Part shown: piece after piece, positions 23,668-32,782 of the stretch
Layout of the letters: each line of letters begins with the position of its first letter
Numbering within the stretch: position 1 is the first letter of the stretch
Assembly (NCBI GenBank): GCA_963204965.1
Contig: CAUJKA010000318.1
Location: 1-41,301 of the forward strand
Reading direction: 5' to 3'
Source: Planctomycetota bacterium
Lineage (GTDB): Bacteria > Planctomycetota > Planctomycetia > Pirellulales > Pirellulaceae
Length of the DNA stretch: 41,301 bases
Notes under the pieces: model-generated
Seen by the model: the letters and a program-made list of their open reading frames with translations, nothing else
Told to the model about the DNA's origin: nothing
Databases searched by the model: none
Made by a program: the position numbers and the translations under genes

Positions 23668-24612
23668 ATGTCAGCAGAAGACGAAGAGCGACGAGCTAAA
23701 CTTTGCGAAGTCATTACATTGATCGAAGGACGCGAGCGTTTCCGGCGCGAAGAGATTCAGTTCCTTTGTCGTGAAGCGCAACCTGCCTTCGTAACAAAAG
23801 TGCTCAACCAACTTTACAAAGAAGGCGTACTCGAGAGAGACGATAGCACCGGCGAGACGTGCTATGTCTGGCGCGACACCAAGTTCGAATCGGAGTATTG
23901 GATAGAACGTCAAATCGTCGGCGACCAAGTCACGCAGTTACCCATCGACGAACGTCCGCGTGAGCGATTGCTCGAGGTTGGTGCCGCGGAACTCAAGACC
24001 AGTGAACTGCTGGCCATCCTGATCCGGTCGGGACGTAAAGGCGAGTCGGCGGTCCAGTCCGGAAAGCGACTAGCTCAGAGATTTAACGACCGCCTGAAAG
24101 ATCTTCCACAATTCTCGCCTCAGGAACTCAAGGCGATCAGCTCGGCCGTTTCGGAAACTGCCTACTGTCAGATTATGGCCGGTATTGAACTGGGACGACG
24201 AGTCGCACGATCGCTTCAAGAACATGCTCCTAGGCCGAAGATCAATAGTACTGCTTCCGCCATCGAGTATTGCCGTCAGCATTTCGAACGTCTGGCCAGC
24301 GAAGCGATGCAAGAAGAGTTCCATATCGTCACGTTGGACACCAAACTGCAACCCATCCAGAGCCATCAAATCACCATTGGCACTTTAGACGCAAGCTTGG
24401 TACACCCTCGCGAAGTCTTCAAACAAGCCATACGCGATTCAGCGGCGGCGATCCTGCTAGTACACAATCATCCTTCTGGTGATCCAACCCCCAGTCGACA
24501 GGATCGCGAAATCACGGATCGACTTAAACGCGTCGGCGAAATCATGGGCATTCAGGTCATCGACCACATCATCGTTGCCAAAGAATGCGTTGTAAGCTTG
24601 GCGGAAATGTAG
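23668..24612 (+). CDS. radC: RadC-family JAB/MPN protein with an N-terminal winged-helix-like extension
   Basis: A 314-residue protein against about 225 for typical RadC. Residues ~96-180 form the RadC N-domain (RPRERLLEVGAAELKTSELL, AILIRSGRKGESA). Residues ~190-314 form the JAB metallo-domain, with Glu217 and the motif LLVHNHPSGDPTPSRQD at 263-279 (His266, His268 and Asp272 region) intact. The extra first ~90 residues resemble a small winged helix (LCEVITLIEGRERFRREEIQ, FVTKVLNQLYKEGVLERDD, ETCYVW as wing), suggesting DNA or partner binding. RadC's actual role is unsettled: its repair label comes from an early mutant since reassigned, and RadC genes often lie in mobile regions. Convergent with the NDT/TIR-like gene, 12 bp apart. 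Start ATG 23668. Confidence 0.92.
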   Translation: MSAEDEERRAKLCEVITLIEGRERFRREEIQFLCREAQPAFVTKVLNQLYKEGVLERDDSTGETCYVWRDTKFESEYWIERQIVGDQVTQLPIDERPRERLLEVGAAELKTSELLAILIRSGRKGESAVQSGKRLAQRFNDRLKDLPQFSPQELKAISSAVSETAYCQIMAGIELGRRVARSLQEHAPRPKINSTASAIEYCRQHFERLASEAMQEEFHIVTLDTKLQPIQSHQITIGTLDASLVHPREVFKQAIRDSAAAILLVHNHPSGDPTPSRQDREITDRLKRVGEIMGIQVIDHIIVAKECVVSLAEM

Positions 24613-24640
24613 GCTTAAGGGCCTCTATAGCTTAAGAGCC
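24612..24640. terminator. Stem-loop shared by the convergent radC and NDT/TIR-like genes
   Basis: GGCT and TAAG at 24612-24619 pair with CTTA and AGCC within 24631-24640, leaving a 2-nt bulge and an 11-nt loop. It spans both stop codons and could end transcripts from both directions; T-runs are short, so this is tentative. Confidence 0.3.
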
Positions 24641-25581
24641 AAAGTTGTTTCCCACAGCAGCTTTTGGAAAGATGAATTGCTGTGGCCATAGTCGAAGAGT
24701 TTATCCAGCTGCTTTCTCGTCACAGCCACGGGCTTCGACCTAACGGGATCTCGCTCGGAAATGTTGTACGTAGAATCATACCCAACGCCAATCTTTGATC
24801 CATCACTATCGCCACCTTCAGAATCGGGATAGTCTGGCCGAAAAAGGTATTTGATCTCGTACTTCACTTGCTCATAAACATCTCGAGCGTCGTCAACAGC
24901 TACCATTGATCCGATGAACAAAGAGTCAGGTCGACGATCAAAATCATGTTCCAACACTCGCACTTTAATGTTCTTCTGACGGAGTACACCAGCCATGGTT
25001 TTTGCTTGGCGCAGCGTCAATCCTGCTCGATGGTAGTAGATATCAACATCACACCGCTTGGCGATAAACTGAGGCGACGCAGCGGTTTGATCCCAATCCT
25101 CCAAGACCGTTTTCGACTTCTGTTGCAGGTCTAAATACGCAGAAATTCGCTCTGCCAGACTGCTGATAAATTTAGTTCGTTTAGCAGCGGACATCTCCAT
25201 TGAGTAGATTGATGCCTGAATATTTCGAAGATCAAATGGCGTTATTGTTTGTTCATCGCGAATCAGTATTACCTTCTTATTAGCCCTAAATGCCCAACCA
25301 AGCTCAAAGAAAACGTTAGCGTTATTTCCTGAGAGATCGCAGAGAATAATTTCAGCACGCTCAATACTGCGAATCACTCTACGCATTATGTCGATGCTTT
25401 GATGGTCTTCGTCGTCTCTACGACAGTTCAGCTCCGCCAAATTCACTGCGGGTTGGATAAACTTGCTATAGACGTGATCCCAATGTTTTGGGTTGGGGTA
25501 CAGCTTCTTCTGCTCTGGCTTCACACTGAACGGCATAACAACAAAGCAAGTGTCTTTGCTTGGATCAATGCGACTAAACAC
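24625..25581 (-). CDS. Nucleoside-deoxyribosyltransferase/TIR-like nucleotide-binding protein, candidate stress or defence gene
   Basis: A 318-residue cytoplasmic protein. It starts at a GTG (25579-25581) with AGGAG 6 nt upstream. Residues ~8-155 have the NDT/TIR-like Rossmann pattern: strand CFVVMPF at 12-18, KFIQPAVNLAELNCRRDDED, then AEIILCDLSGNNANVFFELG at 76-95, KKVILIRDE, and PFDLRNIQASIY at 115-126. Asp82 and Glu93 occupy positions that in nucleoside deoxyribosyltransferases bind ribose and act as nucleophile; whether they do so here is inference. Residues ~175-318 form a second domain I do not recognise (VDIYYHRAGLTLRQAKTMAG, VRVLEHDFDRRPDSLFIGSM). Proteins with this N-terminal pattern are common in variable genome regions and some act in NAD or nucleotide-based immunity. 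It stands alone, with no obvious partner. Confidence 0.7.
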   Translation of the reverse strand: MFSRIDPSKDTCFVVMPFSVKPEQKKLYPNPKHWDHVYSKFIQPAVNLAELNCRRDDEDHQSIDIMRRVIRSIERAEIILCDLSGNNANVFFELGWAFRANKKVILIRDEQTITPFDLRNIQASIYSMEMSAAKRTKFISSLAERISAYLDLQQKSKTVLEDWDQTAASPQFIAKRCDVDIYYHRAGLTLRQAKTMAGVLRQKNIKVRVLEHDFDRRPDSLFIGSMVAVDDARDVYEQVKYEIKYLFRPDYPDSEGGDSDGSKIGVGYDSTYNISERDPVRSKPVAVTRKQLDKLFDYGHSNSSFQKLLWETTLALKL

Positions 25582-25837
25582 GGACTACTCCTGCTAAGCA
25601 AAGGTCACATTGGCAAATATTTTGCGTTTCCAAAATACTCCGGTCGATACTAACTGCTCCACTGGCTGACTCATGAGGCGAAAGAAAGGCTCCATTCAAA
25701 TTCATTACGATTGATGAACTCTTTAGTACTCCTGGCCGCGGCTCACGTAGCAGGCAAAGTGTACTAAAGGAGGACTGACGTTGGAAAAGGAAACCGAAAT
25801 TTCCCGAACAGCGGCCGCCGTTGGCACCAATCAATCC
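25582..25837. other. 256-bp spacer upstream of the NDT/TIR-like gene
   Basis: Holds that gene's ribosome-binding site (AGGAG just right of 25581) and the inverted repeat at 25721-25769. An 86-codon minus-strand frame crosses it but has no protein-like pattern. Nothing else was recognised. Confidence 0.5.
25721..25769. promoter_or_regulatory. 9-bp perfect inverted repeat upstream of the NDT/TIR-like gene
   Basis: CTTTAGTAC at 25721-25729 is mirrored by GTACTAAAG at 25761-25769 with a 31-bp spacer. It is 140-188 bp upstream of the GTG start and in the only upstream region of that gene, so it may be an operator. A hairpin role downstream of the DUF1501 gene (stop 25838) is the alternative. Confidence 0.4.
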
Positions 25838-27316
25838 CTAGCTAAAAATAGCCGTCAGCGCGCTGGCTTTGACTAATTCACGAGGCTGATTCAAGTGGTT
25901 GTAAACAATCGTTTGAGGATCGATGCCAAAGCCGTGGTAGATCGAAGCCAGCAGTTCGATTGGATGCACGGGATCTTCGGCGGGAGCCGATGCGGTCTTG
26001 TCGCTCTTGCCGTGCACATAGCCGCGTTTTACACCCGCGCCAGCAACAATCGAAGTATAGCAATACGGCCAGTGGTCGCGGCCATCGGACGAATTGCCGT
26101 TTCCTGAAGTACTGACGCCTCGCTGCGGAGATCGCCCAAATTCGCCAATAGCAACAACCAAAGTATCTTCCAACATGCCGCGGTTGTCCAAGTCTTCAAT
26201 CAGAGCGCTAAGCCCTGCATCCAACATCGGCGCTGATTGATTCTTCATGCGTTTTGGCAAATCGACGTGGTGATCCCAACTGTGGTTATCCGAATTGGCA
26301 ACCTTCGGCCAAATCACCTCGACCACTCGAGTCCCAGCTTCGACCAATCGTCGTGCTAATAAGCAACTCTGCCCGAACGTATTGCGTCCGTAACGGTCGC
26401 GTAGTTCGGCCGGTTCAGAGCTAATGTTGAACGCATCGCGTGCTCGGCCCGAGACGACCAGGTTGAGCGCTTGGTCGTAGTAGTTATCGAGCTGAAAATC
26501 TTTGACCGCTTGGTTAATTTCAGGCATTTGAGCATTGACCAAATCACGAAGCTTAGCGCGTCGCTCGAGTCGCACGGCAAAGACGTCCGGCCGCAGTTGC
26601 AAGTCGTCGATCTTAATCCGCTCCATCTTGGCCATATCCAAATCATCGCCATCGGGATAAAGCGTGTATGGATCGAATGACTTACCCAAGAATCCCGCAG
26701 CTCCACCCTTGCCAATCACATTGCTTTCTTGAAGTGGTCGAGGCAACATCACAAACGGCAGCATCGGTTCGTCGGTTGGTCGCAGCCGAATAATGTTCGA
26801 GCCAAAGTTTGGAAAGTCCTTGGGGCTCGGCGGCTCAAGCTGTCCGGACGGACTGACTTTGTCCGTGGTATATCCGGTCATCAATTGATAGATGGCCGCC
26901 GTATGATTAAACAGGCCATTCGGCGTGTAGCTCATCGATCGGATCATCGAGAATCGATCGTTGCACTGAGCCAACTTCGGAAGATTTTCGGTGAAGTGAA
27001 TGCCAGGAATCTTCGTGGGAATGTTGGTGAAGGGACTCTTCACATTCTCAGGCACATCCTCCTTCGGATCCCACAGGTCCAAGTGACTCGGTCCACCTTG
27101 CAAGTAAACCATGATCACGTGCTTAGCCTTACCCCAACCAGGAGCCGTCTTCGCGGTTGCAGGAACCTCTTCGCCGGCATGAGCCTGCAGTTTCAGCATG
27201 CTACCAAGCGACAAACCTAGCAGACCTGATCCGCCAATGCGAATCACGTCACGACGGTTCATCGAACTACGCTCATCGCACAAATCTCTTCCTGGGGCGC
27301 CTACGAGTCGAAGCAT
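25838..27316 (-). CDS. DUF1501 secreted protein (module 1)
   Basis: A 492-residue member of the DUF1501 family, abundant in planctomycetes and related to alkaline-phosphatase/sulfatase-like folds. The N-terminus [18 protein letters not shown] is the common family opening, so the first ATG (27314-27316) is preferred. It runs into an RR-containing signal ([20 protein letters not shown]) resembling a Tat signal. Body motifs include [27 protein letters not shown] and [10 protein letters not shown]. From memory, the function is unproven but the family is consistently paired with DUF1549/DUF1553 cytochrome-like proteins, as here. It starts 59 bp after the stop of the 1713-residue cytochrome protein and probably shares its transcript. 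It likely acts outside the cytoplasm. Confidence 0.93.
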   Translation of the reverse strand: MLRLVGAPGRDLCDERSSMNRRDVIRIGGSGLLGLSLGSMLKLQAHAGEEVPATAKTAPGWGKAKHVIMVYLQGGPSHLDLWDPKEDVPENVKSPFTNIPTKIPGIHFTENLPKLAQCNDRFSMIRSMSYTPNGLFNHTAAIYQLMTGYTTDKVSPSGQLEPPSPKDFPNFGSNIIRLRPTDEPMLPFVMLPRPLQESNVIGKGGAAGFLGKSFDPYTLYPDGDDLDMAKMERIKIDDLQLRPDVFAVRLERRAKLRDLVNAQMPEINQAVKDFQLDNYYDQALNLVVSGRARDAFNISSEPAELRDRYGRNTFGQSCLLARRLVEAGTRVVEVIWPKVANSDNHSWDHHVDLPKRMKNQSAPMLDAGLSALIEDLDNRGMLEDTLVVAIGEFGRSPQRGVSTSGNGNSSDGRDHWPYCYTSIVAGAGVKRGYVHGKSDKTASAPAEDPVHPIELLASIYHGFGIDPQTIVYNHLNQPRELVKASALTAIFS

Positions 27317-27375
27317 GGGATTGTCTCTGCTTTAGGATGAATGTTGAGGTGGGATACGATCTATTGATTTATAAG

Positions 27376-30300
27376 CTAGTGGTTGAACAAAAACGCGGGG
27401 CTATTGATCAAGGCCCAAGCTAAATCTTGAGCGATGGTCAACCGACGATTGGACATCTGCTGAGTACTTGCGGCAAAGTCGGTTCGCAACTGCACGAGTT
27501 TAGCATCGTCTTGCGTGGGTTTTTCTAGTTCGACAATTTGCTTTTGTAAGGCCGTCAGAGGTTCGTCGGCTGGCAGTCCCGCTTGAGCCATAGCAAGACC
27601 GGCGCGAAGCTGGTTCCATTTTGCATCGGCTTTCTCTACGTAGGTTAGCAATGTCTTGATTCTATCAGCTTTGCGTTCCTTCTCAGGGACAGCTTGAATC
27701 GCTGCCAATTCCTCGGGCAAGCCCAAGTGAATCTCGCCTTCGTCGGTAGTCACAGAAATTCGGAATCGGCCCAAACGATGATCGGCCGCGTTGTGATATT
27801 GATGAATTTCGAACGTTAGCTCTACGCCACCTTCGCGATCCACGGGCTGATCAAAATTGGCAGTCAACCACTGGATGGAACCTCCACGCGGATGCACTGC
27901 CCAACCACCTTGATCACGTGCGTTCCCGTCGATGGCGGCCGCAGGACTGAATCCCTCTTGTGTAAAGCTGGCTTTGGCAGCGGCGATCTTGAGCTTGGTC
28001 TTTTCCTTAGTATCGGACAGTGCGGCAGCCTGAACATCGATCTCTGTGATGACAAAATTGCCGTTGGGAGGCAGACCAGGTCCGCCGCCCGGAACGCCAT
28101 CCAGAGGCAAGGCTTCCAAGCGGAAACCTCGAATGTTTCTCAGTGGAGTTCGATAGCGAATGGTATAGGTCGACTTGTCGGCATTGCCTGTGGCTATGAT
28201 CGATCGGTCAGGCTGCGGCGTGAGCTCTGCCTTGTTAGTCGACTTTGTAAACGTCGCTGCCAATGGGAACCAGTTGTTCGTTGCTCCAGAGCCCTTCAGG
28301 AATTGGTTGGCCATCTGTAAAGGATCTTTGGCGTACTCGTCCAAGGCCTTTTGAGCTTCAGCGATTTTCGCTTGTCGCTCCTCTTCCATACGTTTGCGTT
28401 CTGGAGCAATCTCAACTTCACGAGCCTTGGCCGCGGCCCTTGTCTTCTCAAGCTCACTCATGCGAGCAGCCTCTAGCTCCTCGCGACGCTTGCTCCACCA
28501 CTGCTCGCGTTCGGTCAGCGATACCTGCAGTCGTTGATGGTCCGCGTCAAGCTCGGCTTCCATTTGCTTGACCGATTCAATTTCTCTCTGCGTTGGGTAA
28601 CGGCTCAGTACTCGTAGGTAGATGTCCTCGATGATATCAAGATCCGTAGTATCGCGACCAACTAGACTCGCCAGTTCATTTTGCGCATCGCTGATGGCAG
28701 TACCGACAGTCGGCCCGCTGACCAGTGCCATCACGGGCCCAAGTTGTAGGTCGTGCGATCTTTCACATTCGCAAGCGCTCTCACGGACCGGGCGACCGAG
28801 ATTGTTTAAGAAGCCATCCGCCAAGTTGAAAGCCACATCGGGCAACTGTGCCGCTCGCGTTCCAGGAGCAACGCCAGGAATCGCTGATTTTGAGCCGGTG
28901 ACTCGGTAGATCGTGTCATAAAGTACCTCGGCAGGCAATCGCCGCGCCTTGGCATGTGAATAATTCATCGTGTCATCAGCGTTCATCGGATTGGTACCGA
29001 CCGAAAGTTGATAAGTTCGCGAATTGCAAATCAGCCGAATGACATGTTGAACGTTAAAATTGCTGCGAACAAACTCATCCGTCAAGTGCTTCAGCAGTTC
29101 CGGATTCGAAGGCGGATTGCCAGCGCGAATGTCATCCAACGGCTCAACAAGACCTGTACCAGTCATGTAGCCCCACAAACGATTCACAAAGCTGGTCGCG
29201 AAGTAAGGATTGTTCTTAGAGGTAATCCAAGCGGCCAACTGGGCTCGACGCGTTGCACTTTCTGGCGCGGTGTAGTCGCAGTCGTAAGGAAACTTGGGAG
29301 CGACGTTTTGTTTGGTTCGAACGTGTTGCACTTCACCATCGGGTTTGTCAAACACCTCTTCGTAAAGCGGCTTAGCACCTTCGACAGCGGTTCCACCAAT
29401 CTTGCGATTGGCGCTATTGGCAGCATCTTCTTTCAATCCAGTCTGCGCGAAGTAGGCGGCCATCTGGTAGTACTGATCTTGCGTCCATCGTTCGAATGGA
29501 TGGTCATGGCATTTGTTGCAGTTGAATCGCACCGCTAAGAACAGGTGTGTTGTGTTCTCCATGATCAGATCTGGATCGCGAAGAATTTTATAGTAGCTAG
29601 CTGCAGGATTGTCTTTGTTAGAACCACTGGCTGTCAAAATGCGAGAGACAAACTGGTCATAAGGCCAGTTCTCAGCCACCGCCGTTCGAATCCAGTTGCG
29701 GAAAGAGGAGGCACCTTCGGCGGCAAGAAACTTCGAATTAACTTGCAACAGATCGGCCCATTTATTCGTCCAGTGCTCAACAAAGTCTTCGCCGCCAATC
29801 AACTGGTCAATCTTTTCTAGCCGTTTGACGCGGGACGGACGAGCGTCCGCCAAAAAGCTCTTCAGCTCTTCAACTGTCGGAGGCAATCCCGTCAGATCCA
29901 AGCGAATGCGACGCAAGAATGTTGCGTCATCACAGAGTTCGGAGGGCACAATCTTCATTCTTTGCCATTTTGCTGCGACCAAATTGTCGATCGTATTGTT
30001 CGCATCAACATCAGCCAACTGGTAGCCATCGCGGTCTCCCATGACGGTAACGGAAGCTGCTGCATACGAGCCTTCATATCGAGCCAACATCGCCGCTTCG
30101 CCTCGACGCAATGACCTGACGCGAGCGCCAGGCATGCTCTGACAAACTTCTGTGTTTGAGCTCTCTAAAACCGTCTCGTGAGTCACATCGCGAGTCGAAC
30201 CGTCGGGATAAAAGGCCGTTACGCGAAACTGCTGCCACGATCCTACCGATTCGATCACCGACATATTCGGACTGATCTCAATCCGCTGTACCTTGCGAGA

Positions 30301-32517
30301 TTCACGATTGAGCTGAGCACCCTGAGCGATCCACTGCTTGAGCACATGGTAGTAGGCCGATTCCTTGGTCAGCAACGCTCCGCCCTCGTGCGGAATCGCC
30401 CCGATTGGCTTGAGCAGCATAACGCTCGCATCGGGCGCTGCTGGGTTTAATCGACGAGCACTCAAATCGTCGCTGAGCGCGCGGATATCACCGACAGGAT
30501 CGTAACCGCGAAGCGACAACTGAAACCCATTCTTGCCAGCTTGTGCACCGTGACAAGTACCCGCGTTGCAACCAAGTTTGGTCATGATTGGATTTACGTC
30601 GCGAATAAAATCGTAAGACACGTTTGCGGCAGCAGGTGTAACTTGAACTGCCAAACTAGCGCTCACATCTTGAAACTGAATCTTTAGTTGCGACGCACCA
30701 CCAATCAGCTTTCCATCCAATGAAGCAGCTCGAACCAATCCCATTGGCTCTATTGCTACGCTGTTTCCTTCAATAGTCACGTTCGCTAGTCGTGTAACAT
30801 CAGCCGTTCGTCCATCAGAATACCGAGCGGTAACAACCAACTGTGCGTAATCGATCACGCTGGAAAGTTGAATCGATTCAGGAGTGACACGGATGCTGGA
30901 GAGCTTTCCTTCGGGCAACACTTTCGGCAACAGCTTGGCATCGTTTTCAACGGTTGGCAGAAGATCGGTCGCGACCGGCATTCCCGCTCCCATAGCAATG
31001 CTGGCTTGCGACTGGGGCGACTGAGCATCGCTTGTGGCTTGAACTGGAACAGGAACGACTTCACGCACCAATTGTCCCGAAGGCACTGCGTAGACTCGCA
31101 CAACTCCGCCCGATCCACCCACGGCAACAGTGCTGCCATTGGGATGAATCGAGACAGCGTAGAGGCTATCGTTGATCTCAAGTTGCGTTACTGGTGGCGA
31201 AGTCTGACTGTAGAACTGTTCCAACGCCTGCTTCTCTTCAGGCTTACGCTGATCGACCGTCTTCTTCATAATGGCCTTGATGTTCTCGGGAATTTCTCCA
31301 GTGAAATCATAAGGATAGACTTGCAATTGACTCTTGCCGTCCAAGGTACTGGCCACAACAAACAGCTTGCCATCGGCGGTCAGTGCAACGTCAAAAATAC
31401 GTCCCGTCATTGCTGGAAACTTGCGGATCAAATTGGAATCGTCACCGATCTTTCGCTCGGTCTCTCGGAAGATTCGGTAGATCTTGGGAGTACCATCAGC
31501 ACCACCGACCAGCACTTGGTTTTCCGTCGGGTGCATGGCCAATGCGTTGATGCCACCTTTGAGCGCTCCAGGCGTGATCGACGTCACGTTGTCGATGAAG
31601 CGTTCCGTCGCCACTTCGGTCAGCTTAACCGTCATGTCGCGACCGCCAGAGACTACGTGCGTACCTGATGGATTGAAGACTGTTGCCAGCGACCAATCTT
31701 CGTGCGCTCCTTGATAAAGTTTTTGAGCTCCGGTTTCTGCGTCGATGGCACGCACCACACGATCGGCTGATCCAAAGGCAACCAACTTGCCATCGGGTGA
31801 AAATGATCCGCCAAACAAAGTGTCGTAGCCAACTTGATGACTCAAAAGTAGAGCACCGCTTTCAACATCCCAAATTTGGACTTCGCCAAATCGTCCTGGC
31901 GAACCACCAGTAACAGCTAAGCGATTCGAATCGGGCGAGAAGGCCAACGACTGAACTCGTTCGCTCAAGCCGACCAAACGTTTCGTCGTTTCCAAGGTCT
32001 CTGCATTGACGATGAGAACTTCGTGGAACCCATTCACTGCCATCCACTTACCATCGGGCGAATAGGACAAAGTCGTGATGACGGGTGGCCGCGTGTAGGT
32101 TGGCGGATTCTGTGCATTGAACTTTGGCCCGGTCGGTTTCGAATCGTTGACGGCGCCTTCGGCAATCCACTTACGAATGAGTTCAATGTCTGCCGCGGAT
32201 AGTGGCGCGGCCTGTTTGGGCATGGCGGCCTTTCCGTCCACGATTGCGATCTGCCGGATCAGTTCGCTTTCATCAGGCTTGCCCGGAACAATTGCGTGTT
32301 GCCCGCTTTCTCCTGATGTCAACAACTTGTCGAACTCGGTCAAAACGTAACCACCTTGAGCCTTGGCGGGTTGATGACAGCCTTGACATTTGGCTCGCAG
32401 AATCGGTTCGATCTGCTTCGTAAAACTGACTGGCGCTTCAGCAAACGCACTGCCACAAGCAGCCGAAAAACTCAGAGACAGCAGTACGGCAAGATACGAC
32501 AAGCAACGTAGCATCAT
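27376..32517 (-). CDS. Giant planctomycete cytochrome-type protein with WD40-like, Big-type, DUF1549 and DUF1553 domains (module 1)
   Basis: A 1713-residue exported protein with signal peptide MMLRCLSYLAVLLSLSFSAA. Order: PSCyt1-type cytochrome region with haem site CQGCH (44-48); a WD40-like propeller (about 145-480; SYSPDGKWMAV, LAFSPDSNRLAV, SFSPDGKLVAFGS, NPSGTHVVSGG); a Big-like domain (540-628); and a second cysteine site CNAGTCH (650-656), with four rather than two residues between cysteines. A second Big-like stretch (745-828) follows, then DUF1549 (845-1030) with NCNKCHDHPFE at 999-1008, and DUF1553 (about 1085-1330). An inserted charged coiled coil (1338-1395) and a beta-rich, discoidin-like region (1440-1600) precede the C-terminal ALINSPAFLFNH ending. 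The family is thought to be extracytoplasmic redox or degradation machinery; the partner substrate is unknown. Its mates are the DUF1501 genes. Confidence 0.92.
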   Translation of the reverse strand: MMLRCLSYLAVLLSLSFSAACGSAFAEAPVSFTKQIEPILRAKCQGCHQPAKAQGGYVLTEFDKLLTSGESGQHAIVPGKPDESELIRQIAIVDGKAAMPKQAAPLSAADIELIRKWIAEGAVNDSKPTGPKFNAQNPPTYTRPPVITTLSYSPDGKWMAVNGFHEVLIVNAETLETTKRLVGLSERVQSLAFSPDSNRLAVTGGSPGRFGEVQIWDVESGALLLSHQVGYDTLFGGSFSPDGKLVAFGSADRVVRAIDAETGAQKLYQGAHEDWSLATVFNPSGTHVVSGGRDMTVKLTEVATERFIDNVTSITPGALKGGINALAMHPTENQVLVGGADGTPKIYRIFRETERKIGDDSNLIRKFPAMTGRIFDVALTADGKLFVVASTLDGKSQLQVYPYDFTGEIPENIKAIMKKTVDQRKPEEKQALEQFYSQTSPPVTQLEINDSLYAVSIHPNGSTVAVGGSGGVVRVYAVPSGQLVREVVPVPVQATSDAQSPQSQASIAMGAGMPVATDLLPTVENDAKLLPKVLPEGKLSSIRVTPESIQLSSVIDYAQLVVTARYSDGRTADVTRLANVTIEGNSVAIEPMGLVRAASLDGKLIGGASQLKIQFQDVSASLAVQVTPAAANVSYDFIRDVNPIMTKLGCNAGTCHGAQAGKNGFQLSLRGYDPVGDIRALSDDLSARRLNPAAPDASVMLLKPIGAIPHEGGALLTKESAYYHVLKQWIAQGAQLNRESRKVQRIEISPNMSVIESVGSWQQFRVTAFYPDGSTRDVTHETVLESSNTEVCQSMPGARVRSLRRGEAAMLARYEGSYAAASVTVMGDRDGYQLADVDANNTIDNLVAAKWQRMKIVPSELCDDATFLRRIRLDLTGLPPTVEELKSFLADARPSRVKRLEKIDQLIGGEDFVEHWTNKWADLLQVNSKFLAAEGASSFRNWIRTAVAENWPYDQFVSRILTASGSNKDNPAASYYKILRDPDLIMENTTHLFLAVRFNCNKCHDHPFERWTQDQYYQMAAYFAQTGLKEDAANSANRKIGGTAVEGAKPLYEEVFDKPDGEVQHVRTKQNVAPKFPYDCDYTAPESATRRAQLAAWITSKNNPYFATSFVNRLWGYMTGTGLVEPLDDIRAGNPPSNPELLKHLTDEFVRSNFNVQHVIRLICNSRTYQLSVGTNPMNADDTMNYSHAKARRLPAEVLYDTIYRVTGSKSAIPGVAPGTRAAQLPDVAFNLADGFLNNLGRPVRESACECERSHDLQLGPVMALVSGPTVGTAISDAQNELASLVGRDTTDLDIIEDIYLRVLSRYPTQREIESVKQMEAELDADHQRLQVSLTEREQWWSKRREELEAARMSELEKTRAAAKAREVEIAPERKRMEEERQAKIAEAQKALDEYAKDPLQMANQFLKGSGATNNWFPLAATFTKSTNKAELTPQPDRSIIATGNADKSTYTIRYRTPLRNIRGFRLEALPLDGVPGGGPGLPPNGNFVITEIDVQAAALSDTKEKTKLKIAAAKASFTQEGFSPAAAIDGNARDQGGWAVHPRGGSIQWLTANFDQPVDREGGVELTFEIHQYHNAADHRLGRFRISVTTDEGEIHLGLPEELAAIQAVPEKERKADRIKTLLTYVEKADAKWNQLRAGLAMAQAGLPADEPLTALQKQIVELEKPTQDDAKLVQLRTDFAASTQQMSNRRLTIAQDLAWALINSPAFLFNH

Positions 32518-32565
32518 AGGACGCAGCGATATGGGAGGGAGGATGAAGTGTGTTCAGCAGGTGGG

Positions 32566-32582
32566 CTCGAACTGCGTTCGAG
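32566..32582. promoter_or_regulatory. 7-bp perfect dyad upstream of the giant cytochrome gene
   Basis: CTCGAAC (32566-32572) and GTTCGAG (32576-32582) flank a three-base loop, 49 bp before the start codon. This could be an operator or a 5'-leader hairpin. The surrounding 265-bp spacer (32518-32782) showed nothing else definite. Confidence 0.4.
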
Positions 32583-32782
32583 AGACTCGCGGCAGTTTAT
32601 CCCGCCTTCAAAAGCTGGAATGCGACCGAAAAGTCCTCTAACTAGAGTAACAGTCCGGGGAGCCAACTACAAGCGAAAGGCTAGAGGCCTCGACCGTTTT
32701 TTGCCACACGGCAGCGTCGCTAGCATGCCTTTTGATGACCGTCTTCGACTGAGCACCGCCCGAAAGCCCGAAGAACAAGCGT

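Noticed and set aside
25574..25834. 86-codon minus-strand frame upstream of the NDT/TIR-like gene
   Set aside because: Composition is not protein-like and it would overlap that gene's ribosome-binding site.
30868..31668. 266-codon plus-strand frame opposite the giant cytochrome gene
   Set aside because: Antisense shadow; the minus strand encodes the WD40-like and Big-like region.
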